A stretch of 60,579 bases of DNA from Arthrobacter oryzae (GTDB lineage: Bacteria; Actinomycetota; Actinomycetes; Actinomycetales; Micrococcaceae). The DNA is taken from the NCBI RefSeq assembly GCF_030812315.1, contig NZ_JAUSSM010000019.1, forward strand, positions 1 through 60,579. The letters are read 5' to 3'. This document shows, piece by piece, positions 1-7,994 of this stretch. Numbering within the stretch: the first letter of the stretch is position 1; each line of letters begins with the position of its first letter. The notes beneath the pieces are model-generated. The model saw only the letters and a program-made list of their open reading frames with translations, was not told where the DNA came from and made no database searches. A program made the translations under genes and the position numbers.

Positions 1-20
1 TATTGAGTTCTCAAACAACA
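1..20 (-). promoter_or_regulatory. rRNA operon boxA antitermination element
   Basis: Read on the minus strand this is TGTTGTTTGAGAACTCAATA, which matches the boxA element of actinobacterial rRNA leaders, where the Nus complex loads onto RNA polymerase. It sits downstream of two leftward promoters. The 16S rRNA gene itself would lie beyond the left edge, so it is inferred and not seen. Confidence 0.8.
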
Positions 21-82
21 GACACACCCGGCACCACCACAACCAACAACTCGGTCGCGGATCGCTCCGGAGCAACTTTCCA

Positions 83-111
83 AACTTACCCGCTTGCTTC
101 ACCCGAGTCAA
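83..111 (-). promoter_or_regulatory. rRNA operon promoter, proximal
   Basis: On the minus strand TTGACT (106-111) and TAAGTT (83-88) are separated by exactly 17 bases, a near-consensus vegetative promoter. A GCTCCGGAGC palindrome (64-73) follows near the expected start of the leader RNA. Transcription would run leftward through boxA. Confidence 0.75.
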
Positions 112-191
112 ATCGGCCATCCCGACTCACTTTGCCTGCGGCAATCTGTGGAGTCTTTGCTGGCCAACTCCGGGGAGCAGCGCGGAAATAA

Positions 192-220
192 ACTCTACCA
201 CCACTTCGGCGAGGATACAA
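192..220 (-). promoter_or_regulatory. rRNA operon promoter, distal
   Basis: On the minus strand TTGTAT (215-220) and TAGAGT (192-197) are 17 bases apart. Together with the proximal promoter this gives a tandem arrangement usual for rRNA operons. It lies between the glgB terminator and the proximal promoter. Confidence 0.6.
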
Positions 221-238
221 AGCGACCTCTGCCAGGGG

Positions 239-279
239 CGCCAAAAGCCCGGGATCACTAGTATCCCGGGCTTTTGGCG
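239..279 (-). terminator. Terminator after mak-glgB
   Basis: A perfect 16-base inverted repeat (239-254 with 264-279) around a 9-base loop, starting 19 bases beyond the glgB stop codon. It separates the glucan operon from the rRNA promoters downstream. Confidence 0.8.
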
Positions 280-297
280 GCTTTGCGCGCTAGCCCG

Positions 298-3200
298 TTA
301 TGCGCCAGCAGATGCGCTGGCCGGCTTGAAGAAGGCCGCGCCCAGTGGAGGCAACGTAACGCTCAGCGTTGCCGGCTGGCCGTTCTGCCCTTCGTCCGTA
401 GCCGTGAGGGCGCCCTTGTTCAGGACGCCTGAACCGCCGTATACGGAGTCGTCGGTGTTGAGGACTTCCTGCCACGCGCCTGTTACCGGAACACCAAGGG
501 TGTAGCCGTGGTGCGGGCCGCCGGAGAAGTTGATTGCACACACCAGCGGGTTGCCATCGGTATCCCACCGGATGAACGACAGGACATTGTGATCAGCGTC
601 TCCACCGTTGATCCACTGGAAGCCGCCCGGTTCATTGTCCCGTTCGTACATCGCGGGAGTCGACGCGTAGAGCTCGTTCAGTTCCTTGGTGAGCAGCTGG
701 ACACCCCGGTGCGCCGGAATTTCCGCCAGGTACCAGTCCAGGCCATGCTGTTCGGACCATTCAGCTTCCTGGCCGAATTCAGTTCCCATGAATATCAGCT
801 GCTTGCCGGGGTGGGCCCACTGGTAAGCCAGGAAGGCGCGGAGGTTTGCCAGCTGCTGCCAGCGGTCACCGGGCATCTTCCGGAGCATGGAGCCCTTGCC
901 GTGCACAACTTCGTCGTGGCTGATGGGCAGGAGGAAGTTCTCAGTGAACGCGTAGACCATCGAGAAGGTGACGGTTCCGTGGTGCCACTTGCGGTTTACC
1001 GGGTCTTCCGACGCGTACTTGAGTGAGTCGTGCATCCAGCCCATGTTCCATTTGAGGCCGAAGCCCAGGCCTCCGACGCTGGTCGGGGCGGTCACTCCGG
1101 GGAAGGCAGTGGATTCCTCCGCGATCATCACCGCGCCCGGGTGGGTCTTGTACACCGTGGCGTTGGCTTCCTGCAGGAAGGAGATCGCTTCAAGGTTCTC
1201 GCGGCCACCGTACCTGTTGGGCTGCCACTGGCCTTCCTCACGCGAGTAGTCGAGGTAGAGCATCGACGCCACGGCATCCACACGAAGGCCGTCGATGTGG
1301 AACTCGTCCAGCCAGTAGAGCGCGTTGGACACCAGGAAGTTGCGGACTTCCGTGCGGCCGAAGTCGAAGATCAGCGTGCCCCAGTCCGGGTGCTCACCAA
1401 GGTTCGGGTCAGCGTGCTCGTACAGTGCCTCACCGTCGAACTGGGCCAGGGCCCAGGCATCCTTGGGGAAGTGCGCCGGCACCCAGTCAAGCAGGACGCC
1501 GATGCCCTCCTGGTGCAGCGCGTCCACGAGGAACCTGAACTCGTCCGGGTGGCCGAACCGGGACGTGGGCGCGAAGTAGGAGGTTACCTGGTAGCCCCAG
1601 GACCCGCCGAAGGGGTGCTCTGCCACCGGCATGAACTCCACGTGGGTGAAGCCAAGCCACTTGACGTACTCCACCAGCTCCTTGGCGAGTTCACGGTAGC
1701 CCAGTCCGAGACGCCACGATCCCAGGTGAACCTCGTAAACGCTCATGGGCGAGTTGTGCGGGTCCCGCTCGGCGCGGGCAGCCATCCATTCATCGTCCTT
1801 GAAGGCATAGGCCGACTCAACGACCCGGGAGGCCGTGAGCGGCGGAACCTCAGTCCCGAACGCCAGGGGATCGGCTTTTTCCACCCAATGGCCGGCTTTT
1901 GTCTTGATTTCGAACTTGTAGCACGCCCCTGCTAAAACACCCGGGATGAAGAGTTCCCAGACGCCGGAAGAGCCCAGCGAGCGCATCGAGTTCTCCCTGC
2001 CGTCCCAGGCGTTGAAGTCACCCTTGACCCGGACAGCCTGTGCATTCGGCGCCCACACAGCGAACGAGACACCGTCGACATCCCCCAGGGAGGATTTGTA
2101 GTGCTGGACGTGCGCGCCAAGCACTTCCCAAAGCTTCTCGTGGCGGCCTTCCCCGATCAGGTGGAGGTCCACTTCCCCGATTGTCGGGAGGTAGTGGTAG
2201 GGATCGTCCATTGCCTGCGGGGGCAGGCCCTCGTAGGTGACTTCCAGCCGGTAGTCGGGGACGTGGCCCGGCTGGATGGGTTCCAGCACCACTGCCCAGA
2301 CGCCGTTGGCCTCGTGAGTCATGGGCGCGGTGCCTGCCGCGGTCACTACCGACACAGCCGAGGCCAGGTGCTTGACGGTGCGGATGCTGACGTGGCCGTG
2401 GTCGTCAAGGTGCGCTCCCAGGATGGAGTGCGGGGCGTGGTATTCGCCCGACGCCACTCGTGAGAGCGTCTCCGCGTCCACCTGAAGCGGCACACCGGGC
2501 CGGTCTGTACGTGCTGAGCCTGTCATTTTGTTACCTTCCGCTGCGGCTGCGGCTGAAGCGCCGGAGCCTGTACTGCTGAGGAGACGTCGTGAGGCATTTA
2601 CCGGAATGTCCAGCCATCCGGGCCTGTTCCGCAACTCATAGACAACTTCATACAAAGCCTTGTCCAGCCACAATGCCACAAACAAGGGCGAGCGGCGGTC
2701 AATGGTCCCGGGCGTAATTTCGCCGTACCCCGCCAGGAACGCGTCGGCGCAGTCGTCAGCCCAGGATGCGGGTACATGGAACCCGGCCTGCTCGCGTTCG
2801 GCGGCACCGGCGGCGTAGTCGAAGGAACGCAGCATGCCGACGACGTCGCGCAGCGGCACGTCAGGAAAGTTGCGTTCCGCGATGGGCCGCAGGGGTTCGC
2901 CTTCAAAGTCCAGGATGGCCCAGCGTTCCGGCTCCCCCGGGCGCCCGGGCACTTGCAGGATCTGCCCCAGGTGGAGGTCGCCATGGATCCGCTGCAGCGC
3001 ACCGGCGTTGCTTCCTTCAAGCTGGTTGAGCAGACCCGCCAGGGCGTCGTCGTACTGCCCGACGGCGGGTGCCGCTTCCGCCCAGGACTGCCGCACGCGC
3101 TGGGCTACTCCGGGGGCGATGTCCTTACCCGGGGCGGATTCCGCGGCCAGGCCCAGGGCCTCGGCCAGCCGCCGGTGCACTGTTGCAGTTGCAACGCCGA

Positions 3201-3987
3201 GCGCATGGGCCTCGGATGTGAAGTCCGTGCCGGAGCTGGCGGCGGCAACGGCCAGCCGCCACGCGTCCCGGCCGCCGGCCAGGAACTCATGGGCGACGGC
3301 AAGTTCACCTTGAGCGGTGCGTGGACTGTCCTCGGTGCCGTTCAGAGGGGCTTCCCACTCCCCCGTGACCCAGCCGAGGGTCGCCGGCACTTCCGATGTC
3401 CTGGCCTGCGTCAAGGCTGCGCCGATTTCCACCTCGGGGTTCCGTCCTTCGGACAGCACGCGGAAGAATTTCACAATGGCCGCAGAGCCGCCGTCGTCCA
3501 CTATCACTGAACTGTTTGACTGCTCACTCGAGAGGACCTTCACCGTACCGGTGGCCGTAGGCAGCGGATAGTCGGAGGGCACCAGGTGGCCCACCGCGTT
3601 TCCTGCCGGCGAGGTGCCCCCGCTGCGCATCAGCTCCAGCCATGCCGAGACAAACACGGGGTCATGGACGCCATCGTAGATCCAGCGCCGTCCCCGCGAG
3701 GGGTCCCCTCCCTCACCAACCAGCGCAGCTTCCTTGCCGGGCAGGGGTTCGACCCGATAGCTCAGTGGGACCTGCACAACGTCGGTGCGGCTGCCGCCGT
3801 CGGCCGTGGGGTAGGTGACTGCCGCCAGGAACACCTCAAGGCCCACCTCGCCGCTGCTGTCATCCAGGCGCACGCCGCCGACAGGTGACAAGGTGAATTC
3901 TCCCGTCTTGACGGGGAACCAGCGCTGGCGCGGAAGCCAGGCCCTGAGCAGTTCGGCGAGGGATGGGTTGAGTGTGGATTGGGTCAT
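298..3987 (-). CDS. glgB: Maltokinase / 1,4-alpha-glucan branching enzyme fusion
   Basis: A 1229-residue protein with two enzymes in one chain. Residues about 1-470 are a maltokinase of the Mak/Pep2 type (ATP + maltose to maltose 1-phosphate), with the kinase HGDLHLGQ motif near residue 335 and the metal-binding DFEGEP near 358. Residues about 488-1229 are a full-length GH13 branching enzyme: N-terminal and CBM48-like modules, nucleophile in DGLRVDAVAS near 902, acid/base Glu in IAEES near 955 and Asp in SHDEVVHG near 1024. The joint is an Ala/Ser-rich linker. The start lies one base beyond the treS stop with GAAGG upstream, so it is translationally linked to treS. An internal ATG at 2526 preceded by GGAAGG could also release free GlgB. 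Both functions belong to the GlgE alpha-glucan pathway in the cytoplasm. Confidence 0.93.
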   Translation of the reverse strand: MTQSTLNPSLAELLRAWLPRQRWFPVKTGEFTLSPVGGVRLDDSSGEVGLEVFLAAVTYPTADGGSRTDVVQVPLSYRVEPLPGKEAALVGEGGDPSRGRRWIYDGVHDPVFVSAWLELMRSGGTSPAGNAVGHLVPSDYPLPTATGTVKVLSSEQSNSSVIVDDGGSAAIVKFFRVLSEGRNPEVEIGAALTQARTSEVPATLGWVTGEWEAPLNGTEDSPRTAQGELAVAHEFLAGGRDAWRLAVAAASSGTDFTSEAHALGVATATVHRRLAEALGLAAESAPGKDIAPGVAQRVRQSWAEAAPAVGQYDDALAGLLNQLEGSNAGALQRIHGDLHLGQILQVPGRPGEPERWAILDFEGEPLRPIAERNFPDVPLRDVVGMLRSFDYAAGAAEREQAGFHVPASWADDCADAFLAGYGEITPGTIDRRSPLFVALWLDKALYEVVYELRNRPGWLDIPVNASRRLLSSTGSGASAAAAAEGNKMTGSARTDRPGVPLQVDAETLSRVASGEYHAPHSILGAHLDDHGHVSIRTVKHLASAVSVVTAAGTAPMTHEANGVWAVVLEPIQPGHVPDYRLEVTYEGLPPQAMDDPYHYLPTIGEVDLHLIGEGRHEKLWEVLGAHVQHYKSSLGDVDGVSFAVWAPNAQAVRVKGDFNAWDGRENSMRSLGSSGVWELFIPGVLAGACYKFEIKTKAGHWVEKADPLAFGTEVPPLTASRVVESAYAFKDDEWMAARAERDPHNSPMSVYEVHLGSWRLGLGYRELAKELVEYVKWLGFTHVEFMPVAEHPFGGSWGYQVTSYFAPTSRFGHPDEFRFLVDALHQEGIGVLLDWVPAHFPKDAWALAQFDGEALYEHADPNLGEHPDWGTLIFDFGRTEVRNFLVSNALYWLDEFHIDGLRVDAVASMLYLDYSREEGQWQPNRYGGRENLEAISFLQEANATVYKTHPGAVMIAEESTAFPGVTAPTSVGGLGFGLKWNMGWMHDSLKYASEDPVNRKWHHGTVTFSMVYAFTENFLLPISHDEVVHGKGSMLRKMPGDRWQQLANLRAFLAYQWAHPGKQLIFMGTEFGQEAEWSEQHGLDWYLAEIPAHRGVQLLTKELNELYASTPAMYERDNEPGGFQWINGGDADHNVLSFIRWDTDGNPLVCAINFSGGPHHGYTLGVPVTGAWQEVLNTDDSVYGGSGVLNKGALTATDEGQNGQPATLSVTLPPLGAAFFKPASASAGA

Positions 3988-3988
3988 G

Positions 3989-5785
3989 TCAGCCTTCGAT
4001 GGACAGGACCGGGAGGGCCTGGGTGAACGGCGAGGCCGGGTTGGAGGCAGCCGAGCGGATGCGCAGCCAGAAGAAATCGTGGCTGCCGAGCGTCAGCGTG
4101 AGCAGGCCGTCGTCGCCGATTGCCGGGAACGGCTGGCCGCCGAAAACGTCCCGCAGGCCGCGGCCGGCAAACTGCGGAACCCGCAGCGTGGTGGCCACCG
4201 GGTGCTGGGAGAGATTGAACGCACACAGGATGGACTCGGCGTCCTCCCCAGCAGCGTTGTCAACCGGGATCTCCCGCAGGTAGGCAAGGACGACGTCGTG
4301 GTCCGCTTCGACGTGCTTGAAGCCCCCCAGCCCGAAAGCGGGGTGGTTTTTCCGGACGCTGAGGATCTGCCGGGTCCACCGCAGCAATGATCCGGAATGC
4401 GCGGCCTCCGCTTCCACGTTGGCCATGCCGTAGTTGTAAACGAGCGACTGGATGACCGGCAGGTAGAGCTTGCCCGGATCGGCATGGGAGAAACCTGCGT
4501 TGCGGTCCGGGTTCCACTGCATCGGCGTGCGGACGGCATCGCGGTCCTCAAGCCAGATGTTGTCGCCCATGCCGATTTCATCCCCGTAGTACAGGAAGGG
4601 GCTGCCGGGCAGCGAAAGCAGCAGGGCGTTGATGAGCTCTATCTCGGCCCGGGAGTTGTCCAGCAGCGGTGCGAGTCTGCGGCGGATGCCGATGTTGGCC
4701 CGCATGCGGGGGTCGGGAGCGTACCAGCCGAGCATGGCCGCGCGTTCGTCGGACGTGACCATCTCCAGCGTGAGCTCGTCGTGGTTCCGCAGGAACGTAC
4801 CCCATTGCGCACCCTCGGGAATATCCGGCGTGTCCTTCATCGTCTCGATGATGGGCGCCGCCTTCTGGTCCCGCAGCGCGTAGTAGAGCCGCGGCATGAT
4901 GGGGAAGTGGAAAGCCATGTGGCATTCGGGTTCCTCTTCGGTCCCGAAGTACTCCACCACTTCAACCGGTGGCTGGTTGGCCTCGGCGATGATGACCCTG
5001 CCCGGGTAGTTCTCGTCCACCATTTTCCGCAGCTTGCGCAGGAAGTCGTGGGTGGCGGGCAGGTTCTCGCAGTTGGTGCCCTCCTCCTCGAACAGGTAAG
5101 GGATGGCGTCGGCCCGGAACCCGTCGATGCCCTGGTCCAGCCAGAAGCGCACGACGTCGAACAGGGCGTCGATGACCTTCGGATTCTCGAAGTTCAGGTC
5201 GGGCTGGTGGCTGAAGAACCGGTGCCAGAAGAACTGCCGCCGGATGGGGTCGAACGTCCAGTTGGATTCCTCGGTGTCCACGAAGATGATGCGGGCATCC
5301 TGGTACTTCTCGTCCGTGTCGCTCCACACGTAGAAGTCACCGAACGGTCCGTCCGGGTCCTTGCGGGACTCTTGGAACCAGGGGTGCTGGTCCGAGGTGT
5401 GGTTCAGCGGCAGGTCGATGATCACCCGGACGCCACGGGCATGGGCCTCGGCCACCAGGCGCTTGAAGTCGCTGATGGTGCCGAACTCGTCGAGCACGGA
5501 GTTGTAGTCCGAGATGTCGTAGCCGCCGTCACGGAGCGGGGACTGGAAGAAGGGCGGCAGCCACAGGCAGTCGACGCCCAGCCACTGCAGGTAGTCCAGC
5601 TTGTCGATGAGGCCGTGGAAGTCACCGGAGCCGTCACCGTTACCGTCGGCAAAGCCGCGGACCAGGACTTCGTAGAACACCGCCTTGCGGTACCACAGGG
5701 GATCGTGCTGGAGGCCGGGGGCGTTGAGTTCGAATGTGCCTTTGGGTGTGAAGTGATGGCTCGGGTTCTGCGGACTAAAACTCAC
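3989..5785 (-). CDS. treS: Trehalose synthase / maltose alpha-D-glucosyltransferase
   Basis: GH13 enzyme of 598 residues that interconverts trehalose and maltose, supplying maltose to the maltokinase encoded next. Catalytic residues are visible: nucleophile Asp in DGFRADAIP near 225, acid/base Glu in IIAEANQ near 267, Asp in RNHDELT near 335. The family-typical FYEVLVRGFADGNGDG stretch is near the N-terminus. I place the start at the GTG at 5785, which overlaps the glgE stop as GTGA and has GGAGGT seven bases upstream; a longer upstream frame would run inside glgE. No separate kinase domain is attached, unlike TreS-Mak fusions in some actinobacteria, because here Mak is joined to GlgB. Confidence 0.93.
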   Translation of the reverse strand: MSFSPQNPSHHFTPKGTFELNAPGLQHDPLWYRKAVFYEVLVRGFADGNGDGSGDFHGLIDKLDYLQWLGVDCLWLPPFFQSPLRDGGYDISDYNSVLDEFGTISDFKRLVAEAHARGVRVIIDLPLNHTSDQHPWFQESRKDPDGPFGDFYVWSDTDEKYQDARIIFVDTEESNWTFDPIRRQFFWHRFFSHQPDLNFENPKVIDALFDVVRFWLDQGIDGFRADAIPYLFEEEGTNCENLPATHDFLRKLRKMVDENYPGRVIIAEANQPPVEVVEYFGTEEEPECHMAFHFPIMPRLYYALRDQKAAPIIETMKDTPDIPEGAQWGTFLRNHDELTLEMVTSDERAAMLGWYAPDPRMRANIGIRRRLAPLLDNSRAEIELINALLLSLPGSPFLYYGDEIGMGDNIWLEDRDAVRTPMQWNPDRNAGFSHADPGKLYLPVIQSLVYNYGMANVEAEAAHSGSLLRWTRQILSVRKNHPAFGLGGFKHVEADHDVVLAYLREIPVDNAAGEDAESILCAFNLSQHPVATTLRVPQFAGRGLRDVFGGQPFPAIGDDGLLTLTLGSHDFFWLRIRSAASNPASPFTQALPVLSIEG

Positions 5786-7863
5786 GAATGCGACCTCCGG
5801 ATATGCAGGATGTGGGCAGGTTCCAGATGCGCGTCCAGGCGCACGTAGTTGTATTCGCCCCACTCCCAGCTTTCGCCGGTAAGCAAATCATCCACCTGGA
5901 AGCCGCCGTTGTGCGTGAGGTCCTCGGAGTCGAGTTCAAGTGCCGCGAGATCCAGGGAAACGGTGCTCTCCCGGGTGCTGTGCGGATCGACGTTCACCAC
6001 GATGATCAGCGTGTCCTTGGTCCCGTCCGGAAGCGTCTTGTGCTTCGAGTACACGATGGTGGCATCGTCCGTGCTGTGGTGCAGCGTCAGGTTCTGCAGG
6101 TCCCCCAGCGCGGGGTGCGCATGGCGGATTTCGTTGAGCCTGGTCAGGTACGGGGCAAGGGTACGGCCCGATTCCGCCGCCGCGTCCCAGTCCCTCGCCT
6201 TGTACTCGAACTTCTCGTTGTCGATGTACTCCTCGGCGCCGGGCCGGGCCACATGCTCGTAGAGCTCGTACCCTGCGTAGACGCCCCACAACGGGCTCGC
6301 CGTCGCTGCGAGCGCGGCACGGATCTTGAACGCGGCCGGCCCGCCGAACTGCAGGTACTCAGTGAGGATGTCCGGGGTGTTCACGAAGAAGTTCGGGCGG
6401 AAGTATGCCGGTGACTTATGGCTGACCTCGGTGAAGTACTCCTCAAGTTCGGTCTTGGTGTTCCGCCAGGTGAAGTACGTGTAGGACTGCTGGAAGCCCG
6501 CCCGCCCCAGCGCGTGCATCATGGCAGGGCGGGTAAAGGCCTCCGCCAGGAAGACCACCTCGGGGTGCTTCTTGTTGACCTTGGCGATGAGCCACTCCCA
6601 GAACCAGACCGGCTTGGTGTGCGGGTTGTCCACGCGGAAGATCTTCACGCCGTGGCTCACCCAGAGGAGCACGATCCGGAAGATCTCCTTGGACAGCCCC
6701 TCGGGATCGTTGTCGAAGTTCAGCGGGAAGATGTCCTGGTACTTCTTCGGCGGGTTTTCGGCATAGGCGATGCTGCCGTCCACCCGGGTGGTGAACCATT
6801 CCGGGTGCGACTCCACCCAGGGGTGGTCCGGCGCCGCCTGCAGGGCCAGGTCAAGTGCCACCTCGAGGCCGAGTTCCCGGGCACGGGCCACGAAGGCGTC
6901 GAAGTCCTCGAAGGTGCCCAGGTCCGGGTGGATGGCGTCGTGTCCGCCTTCCTTGGCTCCGATGGCCCACGGTGAACCTGGATCGTGGGGGCCGGCGATC
7001 AGGGTGTTGTTCGGGCCCTTGCGGTGCTGGATACCAATCGGGTGGATCGGCGGCATGTAGATGACGTCAAAGCCCATACCCGCGACGGCGTCGAGCCGCT
7101 GGGCGGCGGTCCGGAACGTTCCCGACTGCCATTCGCCCGTTGTGTGGTTGCGAACGGCCCCTTCGGAACGGGGAAAGAATTCATACCAGGCACCGCGGCC
7201 GGCCAGATCGCGTTCCACGAGCAGGGGGAAACGCTCCGAGACGGTGACGTGTTCACGGATGGGCTGGCGCTCGACGACGTCAGTCACCTCAGGGCCGAAC
7301 CCGGCAGCGAGCCGCTCCTCCGGGGACAGCGACGTATCAGACAGGACCACGACGGCGGTCCGGAGCGTCCGCCGGTCGGAGGAAGGGCGGGCCGAATCTT
7401 CGGAGGCTTCGGAGAGCAGCGCAGCGCCCTCGGCCAGCATCAGTTCGACGTCGATGCCTGCTTCGACCTTGACCTCGGCGTTGTGGTGCCAGGTCCCGTA
7501 CCGGTCATGCCACGCTTCAATGGCGAACGACCAGTTGCCGGTGCCGGTGGGAGTGATGATGCCTTCCCACCGGTCGGTGCCTTTTCCGCGGTCGCCGCGT
7601 GGCGGCGCCAGCCGGACGCGCTGGCGTTCCTTGCCCTTGGGATCAAACAGCACCGCGCTGACTCCGAGCTGGTCGTGTCCTTCGCGGAATGCTGTGGCGC
7701 CGACTACAAGCCCTTCACCGGGCAGCGCCTTGGCGGGAACCATACCTCCGTCCACCACTGGCTGCACGGCAGTGATCGGGAATCGGCCAAAACGCAGGCC
7801 TTCCGTGATCAGGGCCTTAGGCTTTTTGCTGGATCCGGCACTGGTTCGCGTATTAGTCGTCAC
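5782..7863 (-). CDS. glgE: Alpha-1,4-glucan:maltose-1-phosphate maltosyltransferase
   Basis: GlgE, 693 residues, GH13 subfamily 3: extends alpha-1,4-glucan by two glucose units from maltose 1-phosphate, releasing phosphate. Seen: N-terminal beta domain, nucleophile Asp in KIFRVDNPHTKP near 411, acid/base Glu in FLAEAFTRP near 440, and the VNTPDIL segment after it. It heads the leftward operon glgE-treS-mak/glgB, with a 4-base overlap into treS. The start is GTG; the box TAACGT lies 7 bases upstream and there is no convincing Shine-Dalgarno, so the message is probably leaderless. glgP starts divergently about 130 bases away, so synthesis and breakdown of glucan share a regulatory region. Confidence 0.94.
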   Translation of the reverse strand: MTTNTRTSAGSSKKPKALITEGLRFGRFPITAVQPVVDGGMVPAKALPGEGLVVGATAFREGHDQLGVSAVLFDPKGKERQRVRLAPPRGDRGKGTDRWEGIITPTGTGNWSFAIEAWHDRYGTWHHNAEVKVEAGIDVELMLAEGAALLSEASEDSARPSSDRRTLRTAVVVLSDTSLSPEERLAAGFGPEVTDVVERQPIREHVTVSERFPLLVERDLAGRGAWYEFFPRSEGAVRNHTTGEWQSGTFRTAAQRLDAVAGMGFDVIYMPPIHPIGIQHRKGPNNTLIAGPHDPGSPWAIGAKEGGHDAIHPDLGTFEDFDAFVARARELGLEVALDLALQAAPDHPWVESHPEWFTTRVDGSIAYAENPPKKYQDIFPLNFDNDPEGLSKEIFRIVLLWVSHGVKIFRVDNPHTKPVWFWEWLIAKVNKKHPEVVFLAEAFTRPAMMHALGRAGFQQSYTYFTWRNTKTELEEYFTEVSHKSPAYFRPNFFVNTPDILTEYLQFGGPAAFKIRAALAATASPLWGVYAGYELYEHVARPGAEEYIDNEKFEYKARDWDAAAESGRTLAPYLTRLNEIRHAHPALGDLQNLTLHHSTDDATIVYSKHKTLPDGTKDTLIIVVNVDPHSTRESTVSLDLAALELDSEDLTHNGGFQVDDLLTGESWEWGEYNYVRLDAHLEPAHILHIRRSHS

Positions 7864-7870
7864 GAACTCG

Positions 7871-7876
7871 ACGTTA
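7871..7876 (-). promoter_or_regulatory. -10 box, leaderless glgE start
   Basis: TAACGT, with 7 bases between it and the GTG start at 7863. A -35 is not obvious. Confidence 0.5.
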
Positions 7877-7981
7877 TCTAGAAATCCCCCATTTTGCTAA
7901 GGGGACTTGCGTTTTTCTTGGAGCAATCCGTCATTTACCTAAAAGAAACCAAAACCTGTTCCTGCGGCCCATGTTGTCGGT

Positions 7982-7987
7982 TAGTGT
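7982..7987 (+). promoter_or_regulatory. -10 box, leaderless glgP start
   Basis: TAGTGT, 7 bases before the GTG at 7995, with TTCCTG as a weak -35 at 17-base spacing (7959-7964). It decides between three possible in-frame starts. Confidence 0.55.
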
Positions 7988-7994
7988 GACGCAG

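Noticed and set aside
4397..5848. A long plus-strand open frame opposite treS
   Set aside because: The minus-strand TreS carries all catalytic motifs, and the plus frame has no start signal or family resemblance.
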